From assembly GCF_001514305.1 (NCBI RefSeq), contig NZ_KQ949094.1:62001-126000 (forward strand): a stretch of 64,000 bases of DNA. Direction: 5' to 3'. Source of the stretch: Streptomyces dysideae (GTDB lineage: Bacteria; Actinomycetota; Actinomycetes; Streptomycetales; Streptomycetaceae). The notes beneath the pieces are model-generated. The model saw only the letters and a program-made list of their open reading frames with translations. It made no database searches and was not told the origin of the DNA. Shown piece by piece: positions 43,727-52,633 of this stretch (position 1 is the stretch's first letter; every line of letters begins with the position of its first letter). Position numbers and translations under genes: made by a program.

Positions 43727-43748
43727 GTTGAGTAGTTCAAGATTCAAC
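43727..43748 (+). promoter_or_regulatory. Candidate MarR-type operator before the YceI gene
   Basis: GTTGA and TCAAC arms enclose a central TTCAA in a 22-base imperfect palindrome, 22 bases before the YceI start. A second related half, TTGAATATTGAA, lies about 40 bases upstream. MarR and similar repressors bind such TTGA-rich palindromes. No regulator gene is adjacent. Confidence 0.45.
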
Positions 43749-43770
43749 AACGTCCCCCAAGGAGCACGTC

Positions 43771-44379
43771 ATGGGTATCTTCGGCCGCAAGAACACCACC
43801 GTCGAGACCGCCACGGCCCCCGCCGCCGTGAACCCCGACCTCGCCGCGCTGACCGGCGAGTACACGATCGACCCCGCCCATTCCACGCTCGGCTTCGTCG
43901 CGCGGCACGCCATGGTCACCAACGTCAAGGGCAAGTTCCTCGACTTCAGCGGCTCGCTGCAGCTGGACGGGTCCGACCCGGCGAAGTCGACGGCGTCGAT
44001 CGACGTGAAGATGGAGAGCATCGACACCGGTTCCGCCGACCGCGACGGGCACCTGAAGAGCGCGGACTTCTTCAAGGCGGACGAGTTCCCGACGATGACG
44101 TTCCGCTCCACCAAGGCGGAGGCTCTCGGCGGTGACGACTACCGCATCACCGGTGACCTGGAGATCCTCGGCGTGACCAAGCCGCTCACCATCGACCTCG
44201 AGTTCAACGGCTCCGCGAAGGACCCCTTCGGCAACGAGCGCATCGGCTTCGAGGGCAAGGCGGAGATCCTGCGCTCCGAGTGGGGGCTGACGTGGAACGC
44301 GGCCCTGGAGACGGGTGGCGTCCTGGTCTCCGACAAGATCAAGCTGAACTTCGACATCTCGGCGATCAAGAACGCGTGA
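43771..44379 (+). CDS. YceI family lipid-binding protein
   Basis: The 202-residue protein has a YceI lipocalin-like beta-barrel: GEYTIDPAHSTLGFVARHAM, GHLKSADFFKADEFPTMTF and NERIGFEGKAEILRSEWGL. Family members bind isoprenoid-like lipids and are often stress- or acid-induced. It lacks a signal peptide; the N-terminus (GIFGRKNTTVETATA) is short and polar, so it is probably cytoplasmic. The ATG at 43771 follows AAGGAGCACGTC. It is likely controlled by the palindrome just upstream. Confidence 0.9.
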   Translation: MGIFGRKNTTVETATAPAAVNPDLAALTGEYTIDPAHSTLGFVARHAMVTNVKGKFLDFSGSLQLDGSDPAKSTASIDVKMESIDTGSADRDGHLKSADFFKADEFPTMTFRSTKAEALGGDDYRITGDLEILGVTKPLTIDLEFNGSAKDPFGNERIGFEGKAEILRSEWGLTWNAALETGGVLVSDKIKLNFDISAIKNA

Positions 44380-44420
44380 CGCCTGTCGTCCGACGGTTCG
44401 GCCGTCTCCTGAGCGCGCCC

Positions 44421-44450
44421 GCCCGCCCTCCCGCTAGCGGGAGGGCGGGC
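44421..44450. terminator. Bidirectional terminator between YceI and YdeI genes
   Basis: A 15-bp perfect palindrome around CTAG lies between convergent genes. The TAG inside it is the stop codon of the minus-strand YdeI gene. Confidence 0.7.
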
Positions 44451-45030
44451 GCTCGGCATTTCCGGACTCTTCTTCAAGCCGGGCGATCACCGCGTCCAGC
44501 CTGGCGGCCCGGGTCCGTGCCGTGCGTGCCTGGAGCAGGCCGAGGATCACCTGGTACCGGTCCGTCCTGCCGAGCCGCTCGAACACCGCTCCGGCGCGTG
44601 GGTTCTTCTTGAGCGCTGCCGCCAGATCCTCGGGCACGTCGGCCTCCCGCTGCGACGCGTACGCCCCCGCCCACCGCCCGTCCGCCTGCGCGGCGGCCAC
44701 CTCCGCGAGGCCGGTGGGCCGCATGCGTCCGGCGGCCGTGAGCTCCTCCAGCCTCCGCACATTGACCATGGACCAGAGGCTGCCGGGCCGACGCGGGGTG
44801 ATCTTCTGCAGGAAGTGCGAGGCGTCGAGGCCTTTGCGTTGGCCGGTGATCCAGCCGTGGCAGAGGGCGACGTCGTTGACCTCGGCGGCGGTGACGGAGG
44901 GGATGCCCGAGCCCTTCTTGGCGACCTTGACCCAGAGGCCGGGGTGTGGGGCAGGGTGGGTGCTCAGCCAGGTGTCGAGGTCGGCGGCGGAGACGAAGGT
45001 CTGGGAGGCGACGGCACCGAGTGAGGTCAT
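44434..45030 (-). CDS. YdeI/OmpD-associated family protein
   Basis: The 198-residue protein matches the YdeI-type family (TFVSAADLDTWLSTHP, GLWVKVAKKGSG, CHGWITGQRKGLD, FLQKITPRRPGSLWSMVN). E. coli YdeI has been linked to resistance to antimicrobial peptides, but the biochemical role is unclear. The ATG at 45030 has no ribosome site upstream and may be leaderless. Its stop lies inside the shared terminator. Confidence 0.85.
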   Translation of the reverse strand: MTSLGAVASQTFVSAADLDTWLSTHPAPHPGLWVKVAKKGSGIPSVTAAEVNDVALCHGWITGQRKGLDASHFLQKITPRRPGSLWSMVNVRRLEELTAAGRMRPTGLAEVAAAQADGRWAGAYASQREADVPEDLAAALKKNPRAGAVFERLGRTDRYQVILGLLQARTARTRAARLDAVIARLEEESGNAERPPSR

Positions 45031-45257
45031 GAGGGAACCGTAGGGAAGAGGTAGGTCAGAAACTGTCCTCGATACAAGTCCAGCGGTCAACTCATCCTCG
45101 GAGCAGTCGGTGATCTTGTGTGACAGGAGTTTCACAGACGCGTCCCGGTTGGGTACCGCCCGACGACTGGCCGAAATCCGACGGCTAGCCTGACCGGGCT
45201 CGAGACGTCCGAGGGGACGTCGGCAACATCCGGGCGAAACGGGGACGGGGAACCGAC

Positions 45258-46505
45258 ATGGGCGGACGTGACGAGCACGCGGTGTCACGCAGGCAGGCAC
45301 TCAGGCTGGCCGGAACGGGGCTCGGGCTGGCCGTGCTGGGGGCAGGCGCATGGGGGTGCACCCCCGAGGAGGAAACAGTCGCATCGGACGGCAGCACAAC
45401 TCCCGGCGGAGGCAAGGGCGGTGACGCCAACAAGGGCGGTGACACCTTCACCACCCCGCCCCCGGGCACCGCGCCCAAGCCGCTGTGGCAGCAGAAGACA
45501 ACCAACGACAACCCGACCGGGATCCACGCGCTCGCGGTCATCGGGGACACGGTTGTGGTGTCGGGTGACCCGCTGGTGGGGCGTGACGTCGTCAGCGGCA
45601 AGGAGAAGTGGTCACGGCCGGGCGTCGCCATTCCCGGCGCCAAGCTGATCACCGGCGGCGGGACGCTCTATCTCGCCAGCGCCGAGTACAACGGTGACGT
45701 GGTGGGGCTCGATCCGGCCACGGGCAAGGAGACCTGGCGCAGCCGCCTGGGCAAGGAGTACGAGCAGCCGCGCCCCATCGCGGCCGACGACCGACACGTC
45801 TACGTCCTCGCCGGGATCCTGGAGGAGGACTTCTCGACCCCGACCAACGTGATCGCCGCGATCGACACCACCTCCGGCAAGATCGCCTGGCGTGAGCAGC
45901 GTGACAAGGGGACCGAGGAGTCCGGCATCACCGCCGCGGTCGTCGGCGGGCGCCTCGCGTACACCGATTTCCGGAAGAACGTGACCGTCCGCGACACGAC
46001 GACGGGCCGGCAGCTCTGGACGAAGAAGATCGGCAGGTCCAACTACTACCGCTTCGCCGTGCACAAGGACCTGATGATCGTGCCGGACGGGCAGCGGCTG
46101 CGGGCGTTCGCGCTGGCCTCCGGCACGGAGCGCTGGTCGCTGGCAAACGAGAAATTCACCTGGTTCAACGATCCGCAGGTCCTGGACGGGGTGCTCTACG
46201 CCTCCGACAGCGCGTACGGCATGTGGGCGGTGAACCCCGGAACGGGCAAGCAGATCTGGCACAACAAGGACCTGGTGGGCTCGGCGGCGGAGGCGTGGCA
46301 GTTCGCCAAGGTGGGCGGCACGCTGTACGGCGCGACCGAGCACGACAAGAACGGCGGCGTGCACGCCTTCGACGCGGCGACCGGGAAGCTGCGCTGGACG
46401 TACAACGACAACACCGGTGAGATCCAGAAGTGGTACGTGGTCGCGGCGGGCAAGCGGCTGGCCGCGATGCACGCCAAGCGGCTGTACGCGCTGCCGGCCG
46501 TCTGA
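45258..46505 (+). CDS. Exported PQQ-like beta-propeller lipoprotein
   Basis: The 415-residue protein has a twin-arginine signal (SRRQALRLAGTGLGL) and a lipobox-like AWGC, followed by a Gly/Thr-rich linker. The rest is a seven- or eight-bladed propeller with PQQ-type blade motifs such as LDPATGKETWRSRLG, IDTTSGKIAW and FDAATGKLRWTY. Such proteins act as scaffolds or assembly factors at the membrane and often do not bind PQQ. ATG at 45258 with GGGGA upstream. Function unknown. Confidence 0.88.
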   Translation: MGGRDEHAVSRRQALRLAGTGLGLAVLGAGAWGCTPEEETVASDGSTTPGGGKGGDANKGGDTFTTPPPGTAPKPLWQQKTTNDNPTGIHALAVIGDTVVVSGDPLVGRDVVSGKEKWSRPGVAIPGAKLITGGGTLYLASAEYNGDVVGLDPATGKETWRSRLGKEYEQPRPIAADDRHVYVLAGILEEDFSTPTNVIAAIDTTSGKIAWREQRDKGTEESGITAAVVGGRLAYTDFRKNVTVRDTTTGRQLWTKKIGRSNYYRFAVHKDLMIVPDGQRLRAFALASGTERWSLANEKFTWFNDPQVLDGVLYASDSAYGMWAVNPGTGKQIWHNKDLVGSAAEAWQFAKVGGTLYGATEHDKNGGVHAFDAATGKLRWTYNDNTGEIQKWYVVAAGKRLAAMHAKRLYALPAV

Positions 46506-46649
46506 GCGGACGGGAGCGGCGGGTAGCGCGGTGGCGGGAGCCCGACCTGGGGTCCCGCCCGAGGCCGGGGCGGAGACGAGGAGCAGCTGGACGTCCAGTT
46601 ACCGGCGACCGCGGTCCTTGCCGAGGTGACTCGCCGAGGCGACCCGCAC

Positions 46650-47068
46650 GCCGCCCTTCGCTGTCCGAGTCGGCATTCACCGCTGCCGCCGAGACTTACG
46701 GCCAGGCCGGTGCCGCCGAAGAGGCCGCACCGGCCCGCCGCACGCGTCCCGAGTGGGTCGTCGTCGCCTCGTACGCGAACACTGCCGGCCGTCCGCTGCC
46801 CCTGGCCGCCGTGTGCGCTTGACTGCGTGAGCGCGGGATCGACTGGATGCCGTTCGTGACGGACGAGGTGCGCGTCGATCTCGCGTGCGGGCCGGGGAGC
46901 GACGGGCGCTGGCGGGGAGGCATCACCGTCAGCGTGGACGGTGATGCCCTGCGGCGGCTCGGCCTGCATCCGAGTCAGCCGGCCGCCGTCGTCGACGGGC
47001 CCTCGCCGCCGGGGTGGTGGCATGCCGCCGGGGAGCGGTACGCCCTCCGGCGTCACTCACGTGGCTGA
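46650..47068 (+). pseudogene. Probable decayed gene with an in-frame TGA
   Basis: One frame reads as plausible protein (ESAFTAAAETYGQAGAAEEAA, RPEWVVVASYANTAGRPLPL) up to a TGA at 46820-46822. It then continues in the same frame (LRERGIDWMPFVTDEVRVDL, ITVSVDGDALRRLG) to a stop at 47068. The 5' end is not identifiable. The two parts look like one former gene split by a nonsense mutation. No selenocysteine context was recognised. Family unknown. Confidence 0.4.
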
Positions 47069-47240
47069 ATCATGCCCCTTGTGCGAGCGCTTACGGCGTT
47101 CACATAATCCACCAACAGAATTTGTCCTGCCCATGCCAACAAGGGATTCTTTCTTTTGCCCACTCCATTGTCATGGGCGCGTCAATTCTGCGTTTCCGTC
47201 ACATGAAGCGCCATGTCAACCCCCCACGGAAGGCATCACG

Positions 47241-48023
47241 TTGAAGAGACTCCTCACGGCCCTCAAGAGATGCGCCGTCATCGGCGCCACCGCTCTCGCG
47301 GTCGTCAGCCTTCAGCCCGTCTCGGCCTCGCAGGCCGCCCCGCAGCCCGTCGTCGGCGGCAGCCGTGCCGCGCAGGGCGAGTTCCCGTTCATGGTGCGGC
47401 TCTCCATGGGCTGCGGCGGGGCGCTGTACACCCAGCAGATCGTGCTCACCGCCGCACACTGCGTGGGCTCGACCGGCGCCAACACCAGCATCACCGCCAC
47501 CGCCGGTGTCGTGGACCTCCAGTCCACCAGCGGCCGCGTCCAGGTCCGCTCCACGTACGTGTACCGGGCCCCCGGCTACAACGGTGACGGCAAGGACTGG
47601 GCGCTCATCAAGCTCGCCCAGCCCATCAACCTGCCGACGCTGAAGATCGCCACCACCACGCAGTACAACACCGGCACCTTCACGGTCGCCGGCTGGGGTG
47701 CGAACCGCGAGGGCGGCGCCCAGCAGCGCTACATGCTCAAGGCCACCGTGCCGTTCGTCAGCGACGCCACCTGCCGTTCCTACAGCGGCTACAGCGGCCT
47801 CATCCCGAGCGAGGAGATCTGCGCCGGCTTCCCCTCGGGCGGCGTCGACACCTGCCAGGGCGACTCCGGCGGCCCGATGTTCCGCCGGGACGCCAACAAC
47901 GCCTGGATCCAGGTCGGCATCGTCAGCTGGGGCATAGGCTGCGCCCGGGCCAACGCGCCCGGCGTCTACACCGAGGTCTCGACCTTCGCCTCCGCCATCG
48001 CCTCGGCCGCGGCGGGTCTCTGA
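47241..48023 (+). CDS. Secreted trypsin-like serine protease
   Basis: The 260-residue preproprotein is a chymotrypsin-fold (S1) protease. A signal peptide (MKRLLTALKR followed by a hydrophobic core to about residue 33) and short propeptide precede mature VVGGSRAAQGEFPF. The catalytic triad is His73 (TAAHC), Asp119 (KDWALIKL) and Ser209 (GDSGGP). Asp203 at the base of the specificity pocket predicts cleavage after Lys or Arg. It resembles streptomycete trypsins. The TTG at 47241 was chosen on GGAAGG upstream. The 150 bp before it are unusually AT-rich and probably hold a regulated promoter. Confidence 0.92.
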   Translation: MKRLLTALKRCAVIGATALAVVSLQPVSASQAAPQPVVGGSRAAQGEFPFMVRLSMGCGGALYTQQIVLTAAHCVGSTGANTSITATAGVVDLQSTSGRVQVRSTYVYRAPGYNGDGKDWALIKLAQPINLPTLKIATTTQYNTGTFTVAGWGANREGGAQQRYMLKATVPFVSDATCRSYSGYSGLIPSEEICAGFPSGGVDTCQGDSGGPMFRRDANNAWIQVGIVSWGIGCARANAPGVYTEVSTFASAIASAAAGL

Positions 48024-48043
48024 CACGTATCTGAGCACGCGAT

Positions 48044-48071
48044 GGGCCCGGCGCCGCCCCGCGCCGGGCCC
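48044..48071. terminator. Hairpin between the protease and membrane protein genes
   Basis: An 11-bp perfect stem (GGGCCCGGCGC and complement) with a six-base loop lies 20 bases after the protease stop, between convergent genes. Confidence 0.7.
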
Positions 48072-48103
48072 GTTCCCGTGCGGTCCCACGGACCGCCTGC
48101 GGC

Positions 48104-49444
48104 TCAGAAACCTCCGCCGAAGTCCCCGCCGCCACCGAAGTCGCCGAACCCGCCGCCGAAGTCCCCGGAGTCGAAGTCCGCGCCGGACATGTCGCCGCCC
48201 TCGTAACCGCCGCCGGCATCGCCGTAGCCGTACCCGGCGCCGTAGGCGGACGCGTAGGCCGACGTCGCCATCATGTTGCCCAGCATCGTGCCGACCAGCA
48301 GGGCGGGGAGGAGGCCACCGCCGAAGTAACCGCCCGCCCAGGGGCCGTACGCCGGACCGGCGTCCCAGTACGGACGGCGGCCCTCAGGGGTGGCGACCTC
48401 GCGGATCAGGGGCTCCTCACCTGCGGACAGCCGGGCCCGGTCGACCGCGCAGACCGGGACCTCGCGCGGGGTGCCGCCGTCCGAGGGTGCCCAGGTCACG
48501 TCGGCCACCGAGGGGCCGTGCCGGGGGTCGAAGAAGCAGGACGGACGGCGCTCGGGGACCGGCTCGCCCTCGCGGCGTGCGGCCAGGCGTGCCAGCGAGT
48601 AGCGGCCGTCCGCCAGGGCCTGGGTGACGGCCCGGACCTCTTCCGGCTTCTGCGCGGCGTCCATCAGCCGCTTGGCCTTCTCGTAGGCGTCCAGCGCCTG
48701 CTCGTAGTCCGTGCGCATCGTGTCGTCGGCGCCCGTCTCGCCCGGATGGAAGTCCAGGCGTTCCAGTTCCTCGCCGAACGCGGTGATGTCCTCGTCCACC
48801 ACGACCCGCAGCTTCTCCAGCGCGGCCCGCTGTTCCTCTTCCTTGCGGCGCCGGTTCCGCCGGACCAGGGCGTACGCGGTCGCGCCGCCCGCCGCCAGCA
48901 CCGCGCCGAAGCCGATCAGCCCGCCGGCGTCCACGCCGTCGCCGCCCTCGCTCCAGCCGGCCGGGGCGGACCCGCCGACGTTGCGCAGCGCGGCATCGAC
49001 GAAGTCGTTCAGCTGGGCCTTGGGATCGCCGGCGCTCTGCACGGACGCGACCAGGTTGGACACGCCCTGCTCGGACAGGACGGAGGAGTCCGCCTGCGCG
49101 TTGAACCGGTCACCCAGGCGGATGGCGTACAGGCCGGTGATGCCGGTCTCCGTGCGGAGGTTCCGGAAGAGGTTCTCGGTCGGATAGTCGGCCGGGAGTA
49201 CGGCCACGAAGACGGGTTTGCCCGCGTCCTCGATCTTGTCGGCGAGCGCCTCGGCGTCCGACGACGACAGCAGGTTGGACGCGGCGGGGTCCACATAGAC
49301 GGGACCTTCACGCAGCGCCTCGGCGACCTTCGAGAGGTCCGTGGCCGCATACGCGCCCGGCATGCCGGCCAGGAGCACCGCCAGCAGCGCGGCGACCGGC
49401 ACGACAGCCAACCGTATGAGGCCACGGACAAGCGCAGTCCTCAT
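48104..49444 (-). CDS. Membrane-anchored protein with extracytoplasmic N-domain and Gly-rich tail
   Basis: The 446-residue protein has a signal/anchor (VVPVAALLAVLLAGMPGAYA), an exported alpha/beta domain with a TPM-like feel (VYVDPAASNLLSSSDAEALAD, VFVAVLPADYPT), a single membrane segment (LIGFGAVLAAGGATAYALV) followed by RRNRRRKEEE, a helical cytoplasmic region, and a glycine/aspartate/phenylalanine-rich tail. Related actinobacterial proteins are annotated only as membrane proteins. ATG at 49444. Function unknown. Confidence 0.75.
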   Translation of the reverse strand: MRTALVRGLIRLAVVPVAALLAVLLAGMPGAYAATDLSKVAEALREGPVYVDPAASNLLSSSDAEALADKIEDAGKPVFVAVLPADYPTENLFRNLRTETGITGLYAIRLGDRFNAQADSSVLSEQGVSNLVASVQSAGDPKAQLNDFVDAALRNVGGSAPAGWSEGGDGVDAGGLIGFGAVLAAGGATAYALVRRNRRRKEEEQRAALEKLRVVVDEDITAFGEELERLDFHPGETGADDTMRTDYEQALDAYEKAKRLMDAAQKPEEVRAVTQALADGRYSLARLAARREGEPVPERRPSCFFDPRHGPSVADVTWAPSDGGTPREVPVCAVDRARLSAGEEPLIREVATPEGRRPYWDAGPAYGPWAGGYFGGGLLPALLVGTMLGNMMATSAYASAYGAGYGYGDAGGGYEGGDMSGADFDSGDFGGGFGDFGGGGDFGGGF

Positions 49445-49526
49445 ACCCTCGACGCTACCTGATGGGACAGCCGAACGGGCATCCGTCGCGGCGGGTATCT
49501 GCACCCACCGCGACGGCCGGACGGGC

Positions 49527-49757
49527 TCACCCGGCCCGGTACGCCTCCCTCAGCCTCGCCACCGCCGCGCCGTACCTGCCGGTGAGCAGCAGATGGTCGG
49601 CCTCCGCGAAGGGTTTCGCCAGGCCCGGCGTGATCGTCTTCTGCTGGACGATCAGCCGCGCCTTGCCGACCAGCGCGCGGTCGGCCTCCGCCGACCCCGT
49701 CTTCTGTGCGGCCGCCGCCGCGATGCCGAGCGCCTTGAGCGTCGTGTCCCCGCCCGT
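49527..49757 (-). pseudogene. C-terminal remnant of an unknown gene
   Basis: About 75 codons read as a well-formed alpha-helical protein end (TLKALGIAAAAAQKTGSAEA, VGKARLIVQQKTITPGLA, LTGRYGAAVARLREAYRAG) ending at a TGA at 49527. An in-frame stop lies just upstream, with no start or ribosome site. It is probably what remains after a deletion between cimA and the membrane protein gene. Family not recognised. Confidence 0.5.
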
Positions 49758-49790
49758 TGGCCGTCAACGCCCCGCCCGGCGCCCGGTTCA

Positions 49791-51395
49791 CTACTCGGCC
49801 GGTTCGACTCCCGCCCGCAGCAGCCCGTACGTGTACGCGTCCTCGAGCGCCTGCCAGGACGCGGCGATGACGTTCTCCGCGACGCCCACCGTGGACCACT
49901 CGCCCGTGCCGTCGGACGTGGCGATCAGGACGCGGGTCGTGGACTGGGTGCCGTGCACGCCCTCCAGGATGCGGACCTTGTAGTCGACCAGGTCCAGCTT
50001 GGCGAGCTGGGGATAGATCTTCTCCAGGGCCACCCGGAGGGCGCGGTCCAGGGCGTTGACCGGGCCGTTGCCCTCGGCCGTGGCGACGATGCGCTCGCCC
50101 TTGGCGTAGAGCTTGACCGTGGCCTCGTTGGCGTGGGTGCCGTCGGGGCGGTCCTCGACGATCGCGCGCCAGGACTCGACCTGGAAGTACTTGAGGGGCT
50201 TGCCCTCGACCTCGGCGCGCAGGAGGAGCTCGAAGGACGCGTCGGCCGCCTCGAAGGTGTAGCCCTTGAGCTCGCGCTCCTTGACGCGTTCGACGACCCG
50301 GCCGACCAGTTCGCGGTCGCCGCCGAGGTCGATGCCGAGCTCCTTGCCCTTGAGCTCGACCGAGGCGCGGCCCGCCATGTCGGAGACCAGCATCCGCATG
50401 GTGTTGCCGACCTGCTCCGGGTCGATGTGCTGGTACAGGTCGGGGTCGACCTTGATCGCGGAGGCGTGCAGGCCCGCCTTGTGGGCGAAGGCGGAGACGC
50501 CGACGTAGGGCTGGTGCGTGGACGGGGTGAGGTTGACGACCTCGGCGATGGCGTGCGAGATGCGGGTCATCTCGCGGAGCTTGCCCTCGGGGAGGACCTT
50601 CTTGCCGTACTTGAGCTCCAGGGCGGCGACCACCGGGAACAGGTTGGCGTTGCCGACGCGCTCCCCGTAGCCGTTCGCCGTGCACTGGACGTGGGTCGCG
50701 CCCGCGTCCACCGCGGCGAGGGTGTTGGCGACCGCGCAGCCGGTGTCGTCCTGGGCGTGGATGCCGAGGCGGGCGCCGGTGTCGGCGAGGACCGTGGAGA
50801 CGACCGCCTGGACCTGCGCGGGGAGCATGCCGCCGTTGGTGTCGCAGAGGATCACGACGTCCGCGCCGGCCTGCGCGGCCGTACGGACGACGGATTTCGC
50901 GTACTCGGGGTTGGCGCGGTAGCCGTCGAAGAAGTGCTCGCAGTCGACGAAGACGCGGCGGCCCTGGTCCTTGAGGAAGGAGACCGTGTCGCGGACCATC
51001 TCCAGGTTCTCGTCCAGCGTGGTGCGCAGGGCGAGCTCGACGTGCCGGTCGTGGGACTTCGCGACCAGCGTGATCACCGGGGCGCCCGAGTCCAGGAGCG
51101 CCTTGACCTGCGGGTCCTCGGACGCCTTGGCGCCGGCCCGCCGGGTGGCGCCGAAGGCGACCAGCTGGGCGTTCCTGAAGTCGATCTCCTGCTGGGCGCG
51201 GGCGAAGAACTCGGTGTCCCGGGGGTTGGCGCCGGGCCAGCCGCCCTCGATGAAGCCGACGCCGAACTCGTCCAGGTGCCGTGCGATGGCCAGCTTGTCC
51301 GCGACGGTGAGGTTGATGCCCTCGCGCTGGGCGCCGTCGCGCAGGGTGGTGTCGAAGACGTGGAACGAGTCGTCGAGCTCGCTGGTTTCCGTCAT
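49791..51395 (-). CDS. cimA: (R)-citramalate synthase
   Basis: CimA condenses pyruvate with acetyl-CoA to citramalate, the first step of the threonine-independent route to 2-ketobutyrate and isoleucine. The 534-residue protein has the HMG/isopropylmalate synthase barrel: FDTTLRDGAQREGI at the N-terminus, CDTNGGMLP, and IHAQDDTGCAVANTLAAVDA with the metal-binding histidine region. The C-terminal LeuA-type regulatory domain follows. The full family length and DTTLRDG opening favour CimA over LeuA. ATG at 51395 with AGGAG ten bases upstream. A terminator-like hairpin and an Ile-containing short ORF precede it. Confidence 0.9.
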   Translation of the reverse strand: MTETSELDDSFHVFDTTLRDGAQREGINLTVADKLAIARHLDEFGVGFIEGGWPGANPRDTEFFARAQQEIDFRNAQLVAFGATRRAGAKASEDPQVKALLDSGAPVITLVAKSHDRHVELALRTTLDENLEMVRDTVSFLKDQGRRVFVDCEHFFDGYRANPEYAKSVVRTAAQAGADVVILCDTNGGMLPAQVQAVVSTVLADTGARLGIHAQDDTGCAVANTLAAVDAGATHVQCTANGYGERVGNANLFPVVAALELKYGKKVLPEGKLREMTRISHAIAEVVNLTPSTHQPYVGVSAFAHKAGLHASAIKVDPDLYQHIDPEQVGNTMRMLVSDMAGRASVELKGKELGIDLGGDRELVGRVVERVKERELKGYTFEAADASFELLLRAEVEGKPLKYFQVESWRAIVEDRPDGTHANEATVKLYAKGERIVATAEGNGPVNALDRALRVALEKIYPQLAKLDLVDYKVRILEGVHGTQSTTRVLIATSDGTGEWSTVGVAENVIAASWQALEDAYTYGLLRAGVEPAE

Positions 51396-51497
51396 GGTCT
51401 GAAGGCTCCTGTATTGGATCTCGGTCTACCGGAATGACCGGCTCCACCGTCCCCACATGGTCCCTCGCGCTCTCGCCTCCGGCTGCGGGTGGGCCAG

Positions 51498-51530
51498 AAA
51501 AAGCGAAAAACCCCTCGCGGGTGCGAGAGG
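51498..51530 (-). terminator. Attenuator-type terminator upstream of cimA
   Basis: CCTCTCGC and GCGAGGGG form a stem with loop ACCC, followed on the minus strand by TTTTTCGCTTTTT. It lies between the leader ORF and cimA, about 100 bases before the cimA start, so it would stop transcription before the gene. Confidence 0.8.
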
Positions 51531-51585
51531 TCTGCGCGCGGGTCGAGGACGACGGTGTCCGCCCGTACCTGGTCGTACGTGGCGG

Positions 51586-51621
51586 TCACTGCGGACCGGC
51601 GCGCCTGCTGCCAATAATCAT
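51586..51621 (-). CDS. Candidate leader peptide of cimA with Ile codons
   Basis: The 11-codon ORF encodes MIIGSRRAGPQ and ends in TGA. Its second and third codons are consecutive AUU, a rare Ile codon in high-GC streptomycetes. It lies 55 bases upstream of the terminator stem, and CimA is an isoleucine-pathway enzyme, so ribosome-mediated attenuation by charged tRNA-Ile is plausible. No clear ribosome site precedes the ATG; it may be leaderless. Confidence 0.55.
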   Translation of the reverse strand: MIIGSRRAGPQ

Positions 51622-51679
51622 GGCGAACGAGAGCACGGAGGCAGTCTGGCACAGACCGCCCCCGCGCTCACCGTCCGTC

Positions 51680-52610
51680 TCAGGATGCGAGCACTCGGTT
51701 GATCACCGCAGGTGGCGGACGAAGGCGTCGGTGCCGCCCCGCGACGACGGCGTACCGGCCGTCCGCCGTGGCCGAGGAGGCCCGCCCCTCGGCCACGCGC
51801 CGTGTTCGCCCCGTACGGAGGTCGTGGGCGTACACGCCGCCCTCGGCGTTGAAGAGGACACGACGGCCGTCCGCGGTGATGCGCAAGTCCGCCCTGGCCG
51901 AGACCCGCGTCGACCTGGGTCCGCTCGCCCGTCGCCCGGTCCTTGACGAAGACGTCGTTCGGGTCGTCCTCGGTGGTCCCCGCGACCTGGTGGGCGACCC
52001 GCTCGCCGTCGCCGCTCACCGAGGCCCCGCGTTTTGAACCATCCTCGGCCGGTGAGATCAGTTCGTCGGTGCCGGTGGCCAGGTCGTGGACGTACGGGAG
52101 CCGGGTGCCCTGCGGGCCGTGGCGGTTGCCGATGGTGTACGCGACGTGCGTGCCGTCCGGGCTGATCGACTGCACGCCGCCCAACTCGTTGGAGTCGGGC
52201 GGGTTCTCGGGCCACAGCCGCTCCGACCGGCCCGTGACCCGGTCGTGAACGTACAGGGGCCGCGAACCGGGTGCTTGCGGAGAATCCTACGATCCGCCCG
52301 TCCGCGCTCACCGTCGGCGAGCTGTACGTGCGACCGGGGCCGAGGTCGATCGCGGTGAGCTCGCCGGTGGCCAGGTTCTTCACCCGCATACACATGAACG
52401 GCGCGCAGCCCAGGCTCGCCGCCGTCGACGTGAACGCGACGGTCCGGCCGTCGGCGCTGAGCGCGGCCTCGTACGACGGGCCAACGGCCTACGTGCCGTC
52501 GGAGGCCGTGCTCACGCGCTGCCGTCTGTCGGTCGCGGTCGGCGGGCCGGCGTACCTGCTGCTGGCGAGCCGCGAACGCGTCAGGGCCGCCGCGGACATC
52601 GATCCGGGCG
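51680..52610 (-). pseudogene. Decayed TolB/WD40-like beta-propeller gene
   Basis: Propeller repeats of the WD40-like type read across shifting frames. They include SYEAALSADGRTVAFTSTAA and TYSSPTVSADGRIVGFSAST in one frame, GGVQSISPDGTHVAYTIGN and GASVSGDGERVAHQVAG in a second, and MRITADGRRVLFNAEGG in a third. The end, TDAFVRHLR, is back in the first. An in-frame TAG lies at 52489-52491, and frame changes occur near 52255, 51890 and 51740. This is clearly one former exported or cytoplasmic propeller gene, now inactive. Confidence 0.8.
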
Positions 52611-52633
52611 GCCCTGAAGGCAACTACCGACGC

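Noticed and set aside
46820..46822. In-frame TGA as a selenocysteine codon
   Set aside because: No selenoprotein family was recognised, no SECIS-like stem was evident and the 5' end is missing. A nonsense mutation is simpler.
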